Shown in pieces: positions 45,043 through 55,757 of a stretch of 64,000 nucleotides of DNA (the stretch's first letter is position 1; every line of letters begins with the position of its first letter). The stretch spans positions 39,659,501-39,723,500 of the forward strand of contig NC_072480.1 of NCBI RefSeq assembly GCF_027574615.1, read 5' to 3'. The notes beneath the pieces are model-generated. The model made no database searches and was not told the origin of the DNA. It worked only from the letters and a program-made list of their open reading frames with translations. The position numbers and the translations under genes are program-made. This DNA is from Eptesicus fuscus. Lineage: Eukaryota; Chordata; Mammalia; Chiroptera; Vespertilionidae.

Positions 45043-45262
45043 GCCTAGCCAGTGTGGCTCAATGGTTTGAGCATTGACCTATGAACCTGTATGTCAAGGT
45101 TTGAGTCCTTATCAGGGCATATGCTGGGGTTTTGGCTCAATAGCTAGTAGTTGGCATGCAGGAAGCAGCCAATCAATGATTATCTCTCATCATCGATGTT
45201 TCTATCTCTCTCTCCCTCTTCTATCCTCTTTGAAATCAATAAACAATTAAGAAAAAATTTTG
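45043..45262 (+). mobile_element. VES SINE
   Basis: The head gcctagccagtgtggctcaa contains the A box, and the B-box region aggtttgagtcc is decayed. The body has gcatgcaggaagcagccaat and tctctcatcatcgatgtttc, then an A-rich tail. An approximate target duplication (aaaagcctcca / gaagagcctcta) flanks it. Confidence 0.9.
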
Positions 45263-46129
45263 AAGAGCCTCTAGATTAATGGTGTAGACAGGGTAGAAGA
45301 ATCAGTCATAGCTTACAGTATTTCCTTTGATTTGCATCCTACTGGATTCCAAATGCTCTCCATATACTGTTCTTACAATAATTGATATTAACATCATTCC
45401 ATTATAACCACCACCACCACCAACAAAACAGGTAAGGAAGTTATAAAAGTACTTACGGTTTTAAACTGTGTCTCCAGCTTCAATCCTCATGACTTCAACA
45501 ACGCCACAATGCTCATACTATTCTACTAAGATCCTCAGGCACTGTCATAATGGTGGGAGTTACAAAGTTCATTATAACTAGTTTTACTGTACTCTAGTCA
45601 TTTTCACAAGTATAATTCCCTTTGATATTAGATTGTAGTTCTCCCCATTACAAACACTGAAATCAGGGGTGTTACCTATTTCTGATAGTTTATAGTAACT
45701 TGACTCTTTGTAAGTCCTACTCCTCCTGTAAATGCTAGAAACAATTTTCTTGAAGAAATTAAGTAAATGAATTGGGTGAAAAAAAGTGTTTGTAAGGCAC
45801 AAATGTTTCAATATTTAGAAAAAAACTGAGAAACTAGAGATATTCATAAGAAAATGAATAATGCATCTATTTCTAAAGAGATTTTCCAAGAAATATGGAA
45901 GAAAAAATCTTGGAAGAAAAAAAAATCCTTTAAATTGCTTATTATTATCATAAAATAAACAAAACCTTATGATAATTGCATTATTAAGTAAACATACCTT
46001 CTATTGCTTTATATAGTACTTACATATGCTGATTGTTGCTCATAAAGAAATTACAAATACTTTCTCTTCTATCTCCATTGACAGAAGTTTTGAGTCAATT
46101 TCATTTGGACAATAAAGATTTTAAAAATG
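45263..46129. other. Unique DNA with a short (CCA)n
   Basis: Contains (CCA)n at 45409-45423. No exon or named repeat was otherwise recognised. Confidence 0.5.
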
Positions 46130-46440
46130 TGGAAAATGAAAGAAAAATATCACATGATCTCACTCACTTGTGGAATATAATGAACAACATAAACTGATGA
46201 ACAAAAACAGATCTAGAGACAGAGAAGCATCAATCAGACCGTCAAATTTCAAAGGGAAGGTAGGGGAGGGTGGGGGTAATGGGGAGAGATCAACCAAAGG
46301 ACTTGTATGTATGCATATAAGCCTAACCAATGGACACAGACAACAGGGGGGTGAGGGAAAGAGTGGGGGGGGGAGGCAATATTGGGATAAGGACACATAT
46401 GTAATACCTTAATCAATAAAGAAAAAAAACTGAAAAAAAT
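46130..46440 (+). mobile_element. L1 3' UTR, 5'-truncated
   Basis: tatcacatgatctcactcac, ggaatataatgaacaacata, the G-rich UTR, ggacttgtatgtatgcatat, caatggacacagacaacagg and an A-rich tail. It is colinear with the L1 copies at 1-410 and 20700-20976. It ends next to duplication copy 2. Confidence 0.9.
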
Positions 46441-46462
46441 AAATACCCTGTACATTTAAATA

Positions 46463-46690
46463 CTCAATTTAGAAAAACATACACTTTGTCATTTCTATGA
46501 AAAATTTCTAAACTGCAAATGGATATTAAAATGCTTATTTTAGAGCTATTCAACAAAGTTAAAAAATTACTGGCAATTTTTGAAGATAAAAAATGGACAT
46601 AAATCCTTGAAGCATGTTCTTACCAAGTCATTAAAACTAACAAAACAGGTGACTGCATCATCATGAAATTCAATTCATTTGCAAGTCCTC
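46463..46690 (+). repeat. Local duplication, copy 2
   Basis: Homologous to 44651-44889 about 1.8 kb upstream, in direct orientation. It lacks the G-rich insert of copy 1. Confidence 0.7.
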
Positions 46691-48312
46691 AATAAAATGT
46701 TTTTATATGTCCTTACATTCTCTTGAAAATTAATATCAGAGAAACTATCTGCTTTTACTAGATTATCTTTTAAAATGAGAGATATAGATAGTAAGTAAAT
46801 GAGGTTATATTACTAATTAGCATACTGTCTTCACTACCTATAATACACTACAAAAAAATGTGGCTTCAATTTTATCACATAGATGAAAGAGTTATCTTTC
46901 AGGGTTTGAAATTTCTGTGATCTTTATGCTTAATAAACTCAGTAAAAGGCATTTAAATTACACCACTTTTGTCTTGGAAGTTAAATTGGGAAATATTGCA
47001 TCCTCTGAGATGATAAACTTTGTAGAAGATAAATTATCATGAGGAATAGTTTTAATTGATTTACCATAATAAAAGTTATGTGACTTTGAAGTGCAAATGA
47101 CACATTAAAATGAATCTACAGTATGTTGATAATAAAGTGGCTTCTTTGTTAATAGAATTACTGACACTGCAGATGCTTTTAGGAGTGATGTCTTCTACTG
47201 TTAATCAAGAAATATCAATGTAAAATGAATATGCTGTTTATTTAAATCCCAACCCACCTTTCTCACTTCTTGCTTTAGAGTAGTTCAATATTAAGGTCTA
47301 AATAATAACTGGAGATTCTGGTCATTGTAGAAATATCATGTTAGCTCTTCCACTTCTGTTTTTTTTTCTGAATATCTTGACTGCAAACCCAAGTTCTCCC
47401 TGTATATGTAAATCAGAAAGCTTCTCAGAGCACAGGCAAATGACAAAGTCTATCATGAAGTTCAAGTTTAAATACTTACATATATATATACATAAAATAG
47501 TAATTTTTTTCTTACATATAAACCTTAATATATATTCTAATAATTTCTGAAGAGTAAGATTCAAAGGAAATTGGTGAGTGCTTTAGTTTTCTAAAGGGAA
47601 GAATAAAGTATTTCAAAGTTACATGATAGTTCAATAAAATAATTTCTAATAAAGTAACTACATTTCATAATCTGTAACTTTTCCTCAATTATCTTATACA
47701 AAAACAACATTTTAGCTGAAATATAGGAATAGTTTGAGTACTACTATTGTGTGTTTTTTTGCCAATAGCATTAATTATATAACTTATCAGTATGTGATTC
47801 TTAGTCAATAACAGTGTATACAAGTAATTTTTAGTGCTCTTGATCTCTGTTTTATAACTGAAAAGTAAATTAAAATCCCCTGACATTTTCACCTTCCAAG
47901 AAACATGGAGTGATTTAACTGGAGAGGGAGAGAATGAAAGGAGACAGAAATGCAGGACATCATGGCTGTTTCAATGCTAGGCTCACTGAATGTTACTGAA
48001 ACACAAACTTAAACAACTTTACTAACTCCAGAAAATTCTCCAAAAGAATCATGCAGTGACATAAGAGGGTTACTATCAATAGCAATTATAAATGTCAGAG
48101 CTATAAAATTCAATAATTATATACTTAATACATAACCTCTGGCTGACATTCATGTGATTTTGTCTTAATAATTAACTCAAACTTTATTTACTGAATTTTT
48201 TATACTAAATTTAATATAAAGTATCCATACATCCTATTTTACATAAATTAATGAATTATAAGATTCTATGTTTTATAAGTAACATTATTATTTGAGATAA
48301 TAATTTGACAGT

Positions 48313-48315
<3 letters not shown>
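46691..48315. other. Unique AT-rich DNA
   Basis: No exon or named repeat was recognised. Confidence 0.5.

Positions 48316-48349
<34 letters not shown>
48316..48349. repeat. (AT)n microsatellite
   Basis: An unbroken AT dinucleotide run of about 34 bp. A second, interrupted AT run lies at 48408-48434, next to the Helitron 3' end. Confidence 0.92.
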
Positions 48350-48351
<2 letters not shown>

Positions 48352-48434
48352 CTAATTGAAATAATTTGGGATTCAAATTAGTAATACTGATATGATAATA
48401 GTAAAAAATATATAATATATAATATATATATATA

Positions 48435-48644
48435 CAAGAGGCCCAGTGCATGAAATTCATGCACAGGTAGGGTCCCTAGAGTCTGCTGGCTGCCAGCCGG
48501 GGCCTCCCTTCCCCAGCTGCTGGCTGCCAGCCACTGGTCGGGGCCTTCCTTCATTCCGTGCCACCCCCAGGTGGTCAACACACATCATAACAAGCAATCA
48601 AACTCCAGAGGGGACACTTTGCATATTAGGCTATTATATATAGA
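48435..48644 (-). mobile_element. Non-autonomous Helitron, group C-like (tandem pair, second)
   Basis: The minus strand starts TCTATATATAATAGCC at 48644, directly after the CTAG of the neighbouring Helitron. It ends with hairpin gcatgaatttcatgc and GGGCCTCTTG at 48435 (CTAG decayed to CTTG). A degraded cacccccaggtggtc recalls the CTCF-like block of group C. Confidence 0.88.
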
Positions 48645-48946
48645 CTAGAGGCCCGTTGCAGGAAGATTCCTGCAATAGGGCTTCCTGCTGTGGTCTCCAC
48701 TGCCCTGCCTGCTTCCCTCCCTTCTCACCCACCCCTCTTGCTTGCTTCTCTGCAGCTTCGCTCCCGTCTGCAGCACTTGGCTTCTTTCTACACTGTCTTC
48801 AGTCTTTGCTCTGCGCCTGGATATGCAAATCAACCACCATCTTGGTTGGGTTAATTTCCATACTCGTCTTGATTGGCTGGTGGGTGTGGCTTGTGGGTGT
48901 AGCGAAGGTACGGTCAATTTGCATGTTTCTCTTTTATTAGATAGGA
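48645..48946 (-). mobile_element. Non-autonomous Helitron, group D (tandem pair, first)
   Basis: The minus strand starts TCCTATCTAATAAAAGAG at 48946 after host A, with aaacatgcaaattgaccgta and aaattaacccaaccaagatg. It ends with a hairpin gcaggaatcttcctgc and CGGGCCTCTAG at 48645, followed at once by the TC of the next element. Confidence 0.92.
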
Positions 48947-49766
48947 TATTCCAAAGGAAATATAAAGGAAAATTTCTAAATTATGTTATTTGAAATCTGA
49001 TATGTAAACACTAAATAACAATAATTTTATTAGAGCCATTTTCTAATCCAGTAATGTGGAAATAAAGTATTTGACTAAAATTGGAAGAAGCTTCCAAAGC
49101 AGGGAAAGATAATTATTTGATATTTTAATTTAAGAAAAATTGTTTCTAAGATATTATCATTTGAGATTTAAAATTTTTAAATCTATTTGTTGATAATTCC
49201 ATCATCTTGATAGAATGGATTCTTTGAAGACGTTATTTAATACCAGAAAGTACTGAGCTGCGGTTAAAAATCATAGAGAAAAACGTCAGATATTTCTTAG
49301 CCTGTGTTCATTTACCAATTTGCACCACTCATGCATTCTTTATCCTTTCAACCTGGAAAGCTTCTATCTGATTTTTTTTAGTGACTGTTTAAACAAAAAT
49401 AGATGTTTATCTCTTTAAAAATTTCCCAGGAACTGTCACTTTCCATTTACTCAAGCAATGTTGTGACAGAATGTGTCAGCTTCTCACACAAATGAAAAGA
49501 GATATAGACTTGTATTTACTTTAGCTGAAAAATAAGTAGTCATCAATTCAGAGAAAAGTGTTTTCCCATCTGAAAAGATGAAGTAAATAGGAGTGGTTGA
49601 AAGAATTATTTCCTAATACTTAAAAGGCAGGTGTAAACCAAAGATACAACACTGATTCAATTTTGGTTATGATCCTGGAAGTGGATAATCTCATGGCATA
49701 TAGAGGTTGATACTTCATTATGTGTCATTTGCCGTGTGTGATTTTATTTTTAAAATGGAAAATGCT
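48947..49766. other. Unique DNA, nothing identified
   Basis: AT-rich. No feature was recognised. Confidence 0.5.
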
Positions 49767-49990
49767 ACCCAGCTGGTGTGGCTCAGGGATTGAGCATCGA
49801 TCTATGAACCCAGAGGTCACTGGTTTGATTCCTGGGCAGGGCACATGCCCTTGTTTCAGGCTCAATCCCCAGTAGGGGGCATGCAGGAGGCAGCCAATCA
49901 ATGATATTTCTCTCTCATTGATGTTTCTATCTCGCTATTGCTCTCCCTTCCTCTCTTTCTAACAAATAAATAAAAATATATTTAAAAAGA
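49767..49990 (+). mobile_element. VES SINE
   Basis: The head acccagctggtgtggctcag is followed by gattgagcatcgatctatg, B-box region ggtttgattcc, ccccagtagggggcatgcag, gaggcagccaatcaatga and an A-rich tail. Short copies of aaatgct flank it. Confidence 0.92.
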
Positions 49991-50245
49991 TAAATGCTTA
50001 CATAGTTAACCTTTTCGCATTCTCTCCTATGTAAGCTAAAAGTTTCAGAAATTTAAATAGAGATAAGAAAAAATTATCTTTAAGAAACAGTTTATAGAAT
50101 CATGATATATTAAAAACAAACAAGGTACAGATTGCCAAAACTTTGTGATTTGTTAGGGTAGTTGAATTAATACTAATAATTTCAGGGTACACTAAATATT
50201 AAATATATATTTCAGTATATGTTCTCATTGAAATATTTTATTTTT

Positions 50246-50491
50246 TTATTATTTTTTTAAAATATATATTTCATTGATTTTTTACAGAGAGGAAGGGAGA
50301 GGGATAGAGAGCCAGAAACATCGATGAGAGAGAAACATCGATGAGAGAGAAACATCGATCAGCCGCCTCCTGCACACCCCCCACTGGGGATGTGCCCGCA
50401 ACCAAGGTACATGCCCTTGACAGGAATCGAACCCAGGACCCTTCAGTCCGCAGGCCGACGCTCTGTCCACCGAGCCAAACCAGTTTCGGCA
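50246..50491 (-). mobile_element. VES SINE, young, with 15-bp target duplication
   Basis: The plus strand shows the poly-T tail, ttgattttttacagagagg, two adjacent copies of aacatcgatgagagag (50327 and 50343), cccccactggggatgtgccc and the complement of the B box (ggaatcgaaccc). The duplication aaatattttattttt lies at 50231-50245 and 50492-50506. The near-intact tRNA-like half suggests recent age. Confidence 0.95.
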
Positions 50492-50506
50492 AAATATTTT
50501 ATTTTT

Positions 50507-50985
50507 GTTTATGAATTTCACAGAATAAAATTTTATTAAGTAATATAATACACTGAAGTGAACAATATTGACACTGAAAAAGAGAAGATGTGCAGTGATA
50601 GGCTTTTGTTAAAAGGCGATTATAGTTGTGCAATTAAATTGAAAGCAGCCATTTTAAATCAGAGGAAAAAATCTACCCTAAGGGTAGAAAATAAAGTTAG
50701 GCAGCTTGGGGTATATCTATCTCTGACTAAATGACTTCTGTAGATTACTTAACTACAAGCTACTTAAACACATTGATTCTGTTTTCTCACCTGTGAAAGA
50801 AGCAAAATAAAACCAATTTAATAGCATTTGTGTAAGAATTCTATGACTCTAGTAGGGTATTTCTTATAGTTGGAAATATACATCAAGTCTTGGAAAATCT
50901 TTCATTTAATTTTTTATTTAAGTAGAAAATTCTGCAAGACTTAAGAGGTACAAGTTGAGTATCCTAATTTCTCTTTTTTTTTCTC
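50507..50985. other. Unique DNA, nothing identified
   Basis: No feature was recognised. Confidence 0.5.
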
Positions 50986-51075
50986 ATCTAGGAAAGAGAG
51001 AGAAGAAAGGAAGGAAGGAGGAAAGAAAGAAAGGATGAACGGAAGGAGGAATGGTAGGAAGGTAAGTAAGGAAAC
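50986..51075. repeat. GA/GGAA purine-rich simple repeat
   Basis: ggaaagagagagaagaaagg then repeated aagg/aaag units. It yields a Ser/Phe/Leu-rich minus-strand frame that is not a gene. Confidence 0.85.
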
Positions 51076-51567
51076 AAGGCAGCAATCATTTTCCAAAGTG
51101 GCATATAAGACTTTTAGATATCCATGCATGTCACCATATCAGGGATATTTGATATCTTTTACTAGGTCAGATGAGAATCCAGCTCTCTTTCATGTATCCC
51201 CACCTCAGCATTCCTCATCCTTAGAACTGTCTGATATATCAAATTAAAATATAGATACCAGCTGAATTTGAATTTAAGATACAAAAATGAATATTTTAGT
51301 ATAAAAATATCTTAAATATTATTTACTTATACAAAAATATTGTTTACATGAAATTCAAATTTAACTGGGTGTCCTGTATTTTATTTGGCAGCCCTATACC
51401 TTCTCAATCTTGTCAATATCATTATTTGTTACAAGTGTCATTCATTGAGGATACAGCTATGATCTTGTAAACTAATCCCATATGTGTCTTATATTTGCAA
51501 TAATTATTGTAACCTTTTTTGAACATTTTTTCTTAGAAAATTTTCCCTGAAACGTTTTTTAACAATA
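51076..51567. other. Unique DNA, nothing identified
   Basis: No feature was recognised. Confidence 0.5.
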
Positions 51568-51781
51568 TTTTTAAAATGTATTTTATTGATTTCAGAGAGG
51601 AAGGGAGAGGGAGAGAGGGATAGAAACATCAATGATGAGAGAGAATCATTGGTTGCTTCCTGCATGAACCCCACTGGGGGTTGAGCCCGCAACTTGGGCC
51701 TGTGCCTTTGACTGGAATCGAACATGGGACCCCTCAGTCCATAGGCTGACGCTCTATCCACTGAGCCAAACCAGCTAAAGC
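51568..51781 (-). mobile_element. VES SINE
   Basis: The plus strand shows attttattgatttcagagag, gatagaaacatcaatgatga, accccactgggggttgagcc, the B-box complement (ggaatcgaacatggg) and gctctatccactgagccaaa. No clear target duplication was found. It is of the older subfamily with gaatcatt in the middle. Confidence 0.9.
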
Positions 51782-51911
51782 AATGAAACTTATTATGTTT
51801 TGTAGATTTTAAACCTAATTTTTCTTAAAATCCTGCACCTTCTCTTAGTTCCCTTACATGCCATAAGTATTCCATCATTCTCCCTTTCTTAGAGATGTGT
51901 CTCCTTTGCCA

Positions 51912-52047
51912 TACTATATAATAAAAGGATAATATGCAAATCAACATCCCCCAAGGGGTCCCAGACTGCAAGAGGGCACAGGCCTGGCTGAGGGACCCCC
52001 CCCCCGCCCCCCACTCAGTGCACAAATTTTGTGGACCGGGCCTCTAG
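51912..52047 (+). mobile_element. Minimal non-autonomous Helitron, group B
   Basis: Only 136 bp: a mutated head (tactatataataaaagg), tatgcaaatcaac, a short ggctgagggacccc body with a C run, hairpin cacaaattttgtg and CGGGCCTCTAG at 52047. The base after the element is A, not T, so the right flank is non-standard. Confidence 0.85.
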
Positions 52048-52145
52048 ATTTTTAAATAATTCTTTATTGTTAAAAGTATTACATATGTCGTCCCCCCCAA
52101 CCCATTGATCTCCTCCAGCCTGCCCCTGCCTCCCACCCCAGGCCT
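52048..52145 (-). mobile_element. L1 3' end fragment
   Basis: The plus strand reads tctttattgttaaaagtatt, acatatgtcg, a C run and cccattgatctcctcc, the antisense of the bat L1 tail and last UTR bases. It touches the Helitron end. Confidence 0.75.
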
Positions 52146-52859
52146 CTTCCTTTGACATTTTTCATTGACAGCATTCAGTACAAAGGCTTCCTTCATTATG
52201 ACCTTGGAGGCATATTTTGCTACTTTCTTGAGATAGATCTCCTTTTTTCTTGGATGAACTTTCATGTTTTCCTGATTAACTGTCTCCTTTTAGGGGAGCA
52301 TCTCTTCTAGAACCTTTCTGAGATCTTGCATGTCTGAAAACAGTATTTAACTAACCTTGCATTTAATAGAAAGATCACTTTGCCATGTAACTATAGGCTT
52401 GAATTATTTTCACATGAACATAGGCAGGGACCAGAGAAGAATGTATAGGCTTGAATTATTTTTACTGTTTGAGATTTTTCAGTTTGTTGTTTGGTTTTTG
52501 ACTGAGTGCATTCCCAATATCTGCACAGCTTGGCCGCAGGGAGCTAGAACATCACTCTTTTAGAAACCAAGACAGGCAAGTCGCTAGAAATTATGAAGCA
52601 TTCCACAGAAACGAAGAGAACAAAGAGAAAGCGAGCCCCCGAATATGTGTATAAACTCTATGTAAAAACATGGCTGACCACCAAACTCTCATTTACAGAG
52701 AAAAATTCTAGAGGGCCAGAATAAAAAGGCAGTAAGCTGAAATAAGCAGCAGTCTACGCTGTTGGTAAGAACTGAGCTGATAGCAACTACTTGTATAAAA
52801 TAACTTACAATTTGTCTAGGAAATCTCATGCCTGCCAGAACAAAAAATTGAGAACCTTT
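52146..52859. other. Non-repetitive DNA, no gene recognised
   Basis: A minus-strand frame at 52044-52265 reads VHPRKKEIYLKKVAKYASK in its unique part. It is basic but matches no family I know and runs into L1 tail sequence, so I do not call it a gene. Confidence 0.45.
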
Positions 52860-55650
52860 TGGAAAGGATTACAGAATCTGAGTCACTACTCTGTCTTATC
52901 TACTGTGTCCTAGATTTCAATCAATAGTTTATAGCCATCCAAAGAAATGGAAGCAATGCCTATACTGTACTCAAGGTAAAGAGTAGTCTACAGAAGCTGA
53001 TCCCAAATCAGTCAGCACAGATGTTGAACACAACAAACCAAGTCTTCAAAACAGCTTTCACAAGTATATGTAAACTATTAGAGTGTGGAAGAAAAGGCCA
53101 CAATGAGGGGGATGAGGGGGGAGACAAAGGATCTAAACAGAGAAATAGAAACCAGAAAAAAAAAAAAAAAAGGAAATGCTTGAGCTGATCAGTACAATAA
53201 GTGAAATAAAATACACATTAGATTATTTCAACAGAGATTGAAAATGGCAGAATTTTCAATCTGGAGAATATAGGGAAAAGATATAAGAAACTAGAATGAG
53301 TTTCTGAGATCCATGGAAAATATCAGGGGATTTAAAAAAAAAAAAAAAAAAGTGAAATCTGAATCCCAGAATGAGAGAAGATGTAAAAGGAGACATTTTT
53401 TAAATGATATTTTTTTTCTAAATCAATTAAACCCCAAAAGGATAACAACAAGACACTCCTGGGTATAGCTGAGCGCCAACGATGCAGACAACATCTTGAG
53501 AGCAGCTATAGATAAACATTTCTCATAAAGGGGAAACACTTTACATCCAGGGGAAAACAATGCGATTGATGGCTAATTCTCATTATAATTATAACATGAT
53601 TTCCTGTATACTGAAAAAATACATATATAACTTTCCAACCAAAATTTATTTATTCAGCAAGTTTATGTTTAAAAAATAAAAATTATATAAAGACATGTTT
53701 ATATTAATAAAAAGTGTGTGTGTGTTGAGCGGGGGGAGACCACCAGACCTGCATTGCAAGTTCTTCAAGCTGAAGAAAATGACTCCAGCTGGCAAGATGA
53801 ATGTGCATAAAAAGCACTAAAATGCCGACAATGGTAAGTATGTGGGAAAATATACACACAAACATAGAGACACACAGTTTTGTTCTTCCTTCTCTAAAAC
53901 TACTTAACTACATAAAGCAAAATTTGCAGCACTATATTGTTGTGCCTATAGCTACATTATAAATGAAATATTAGCAATAAAATAAAAACAAATCACTGCA
54001 AGTACATTTCAAATATTTTAACAGAAGTAACTTAATATTAACTATAAGGAGATTGCAACAGGTTAAAGAAACATATTTTGATTTCTCCTCCAAAATCACA
54101 AAAATATCAATGTATAAGGAATTTAAAAGAAATACTACATTTTTTATTAACGCAAATAAATTAAGAAAGAAGACACAGAGGAACAATTAAAAAACGAAGT
54201 CAAAGGGAATATAAATGTCAAAATGTCATACAAAAACAAATACCATTGTATCATCGATTACATTAAATGTAATTGAACTAGACATTCCAATCAAAGGGCT
54301 GAGATAAGGTAACAATAAAAATGAAAAGAAAAGCAAGAACTAACTCTGCTGTCTATAATATGCATACTTCAAATATACACACTTAAGTAGTTCCATATAA
54401 AAAGTGGAGAACTACACTGCAAACAAAAAAGCATGAAATAGTTTGGAGTAGTTTAATAAATACTAGAACAATAAAACATACAGGAACATTACTATAGACA
54501 ATAATCCAGAGCAACTAAATATGATCAAATATCAATATATGCTAAAGATATAATAATTATAAATATAGCTTATAACTGATCTTAAAATACATAAAATGAA
54601 AACTGATAGCACTAAAGAGAGATATATGATAATATAATTAATAATTTTAACATTATCACTTTAGTAATTGATAGAAAAAAATAGTCCAAAAAATCTGCAG
54701 AAATATACAAACCACCTTCACCTAATTGCCACATAAATTGCAGGCTATACATTTTTTACATGGGTTATTTATTTATTCAAATTTATCTTATTGTTGAAAG
54801 TATTACAGATGTCCCCTTCTTCCCCCATTGACCCCCTCCACCCTGCTCCTGCTCCCCACCTCAGGCCTTCACCCCATTACATCTTTGGTTATATACATAA
54901 CCAAAGTATGTAGATGCATATAAGTTATGCACATATGCATATACATACTTTGGTTAATCTCTTTCTGTCCCCTCTCCCTTCCCTCTGAGATTCAAAAGTA
55001 TGTTCTATGCTTCCATGTACCTGGATCTATTTTGTTCATCAGTTTATTTTGTTTATTAGATTCCACATATGAGTGAGATCATGTGATACCTATCTTTCTC
55101 TGACTGGCTTATTTCACTTAACATAATACTTTCCAGGTGCATATGGGTTATTAATCAATATAGACTATGTTTTAGTTAATCAATGTTTCAATAAAGTTAA
55201 AAGGATAGAATTCATATGGAGTATGTTCTCTGAGCAAAACAGAATCTATTTTGAGAATAACAACAATTTGATAAGAGTTCTAAATATTTGAAAAGTAAAT
55301 AAGACACTTCTAAGCAACTCATGAGTCAAATAAAAATATGACAAGGAAAATTAGACAAAACCTTGAGTAATAATAAAATCCCAGAACATACCAAAATTTG
55401 TGGTATGAAGCCGAAGCATTCTTAGGGGGTAATATACAATTTCAAATGTTTTTATTAGGAAAAAAATCACCTAAAACCAAAAATGTATGCTTAACTTCAT
55501 GAGTGTAGAAAAAGAAGAATGATTTTAAACCAAAATAAGTATGAGGAAAGATAAAATAAAGAGTGGAAATCAATTAAGTAGAAAAAGAATAAACAATGAA
55601 GAAAATCTATAAAACCTAAAGCTGTTTAATTAAGAATATCAACAAAATTA
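52860..55650 (+). mobile_element. Old L1M (L1ME/HAL1-like) relic
   Basis: ORF1-type blocks come first (tcttcaaaacagctttcaca near 53043, gacaacatcttgagagcagc near 53486, gttcttcaagctgaagaaaa near 53760). ORF2-type blocks follow (acattaaatgtaattgaact near 54261, aaggatagaattcatatgga near 55200, ggaaaattagacaaaacctt near 55345). Order and strand fit one element. Every frame is broken. A younger antisense L1 3' end sits at 54770-55142. Poly-A runs occur at 53158 and 53334. Confidence 0.75.
54770..55142 (-). mobile_element. Bat L1 3' end inserted in old L1M
   Basis: The plus strand shows tcttattgttgaaagtatta, cagatgtccccttc, C-rich blocks, attagattccacatatgagt and gcttatttcacttaacataa. The duplication atgggttatt flanks it at 54760-54769 and 55143-55152. 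It contains nested inverted repeats built on ctttggtta / taaccaaag at 54882-54957. Confidence 0.88.
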
Positions 55651-55697
55651 TTACACCTATGTCTATACTGACCACAAATGAGAGATAGAGAGGCCCT

Positions 55698-55757
55698 GCT
55701 GTTAATAAGCTACCTTATTTGTGATAATTTTGTTATAGCAGCCTGAGCAAACTAAGA
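55698..55757 (+). mobile_element. MaLR (MLT1-type) LTR 3' end
   Basis: tgataattttgttatagcag followed by cctgagcaaactaagata is the diagnostic last 40 bp of MLT1/MST LTRs. Only the end is recognisable. Confidence 0.65.

Noticed and set aside
52044..52265. Basic minus-strand frame (VHPRKKEIYLKKVAKYASK) as a processed pseudogene
   Set aside because: Part of the frame is L1 tail, and I recognise no parent protein.
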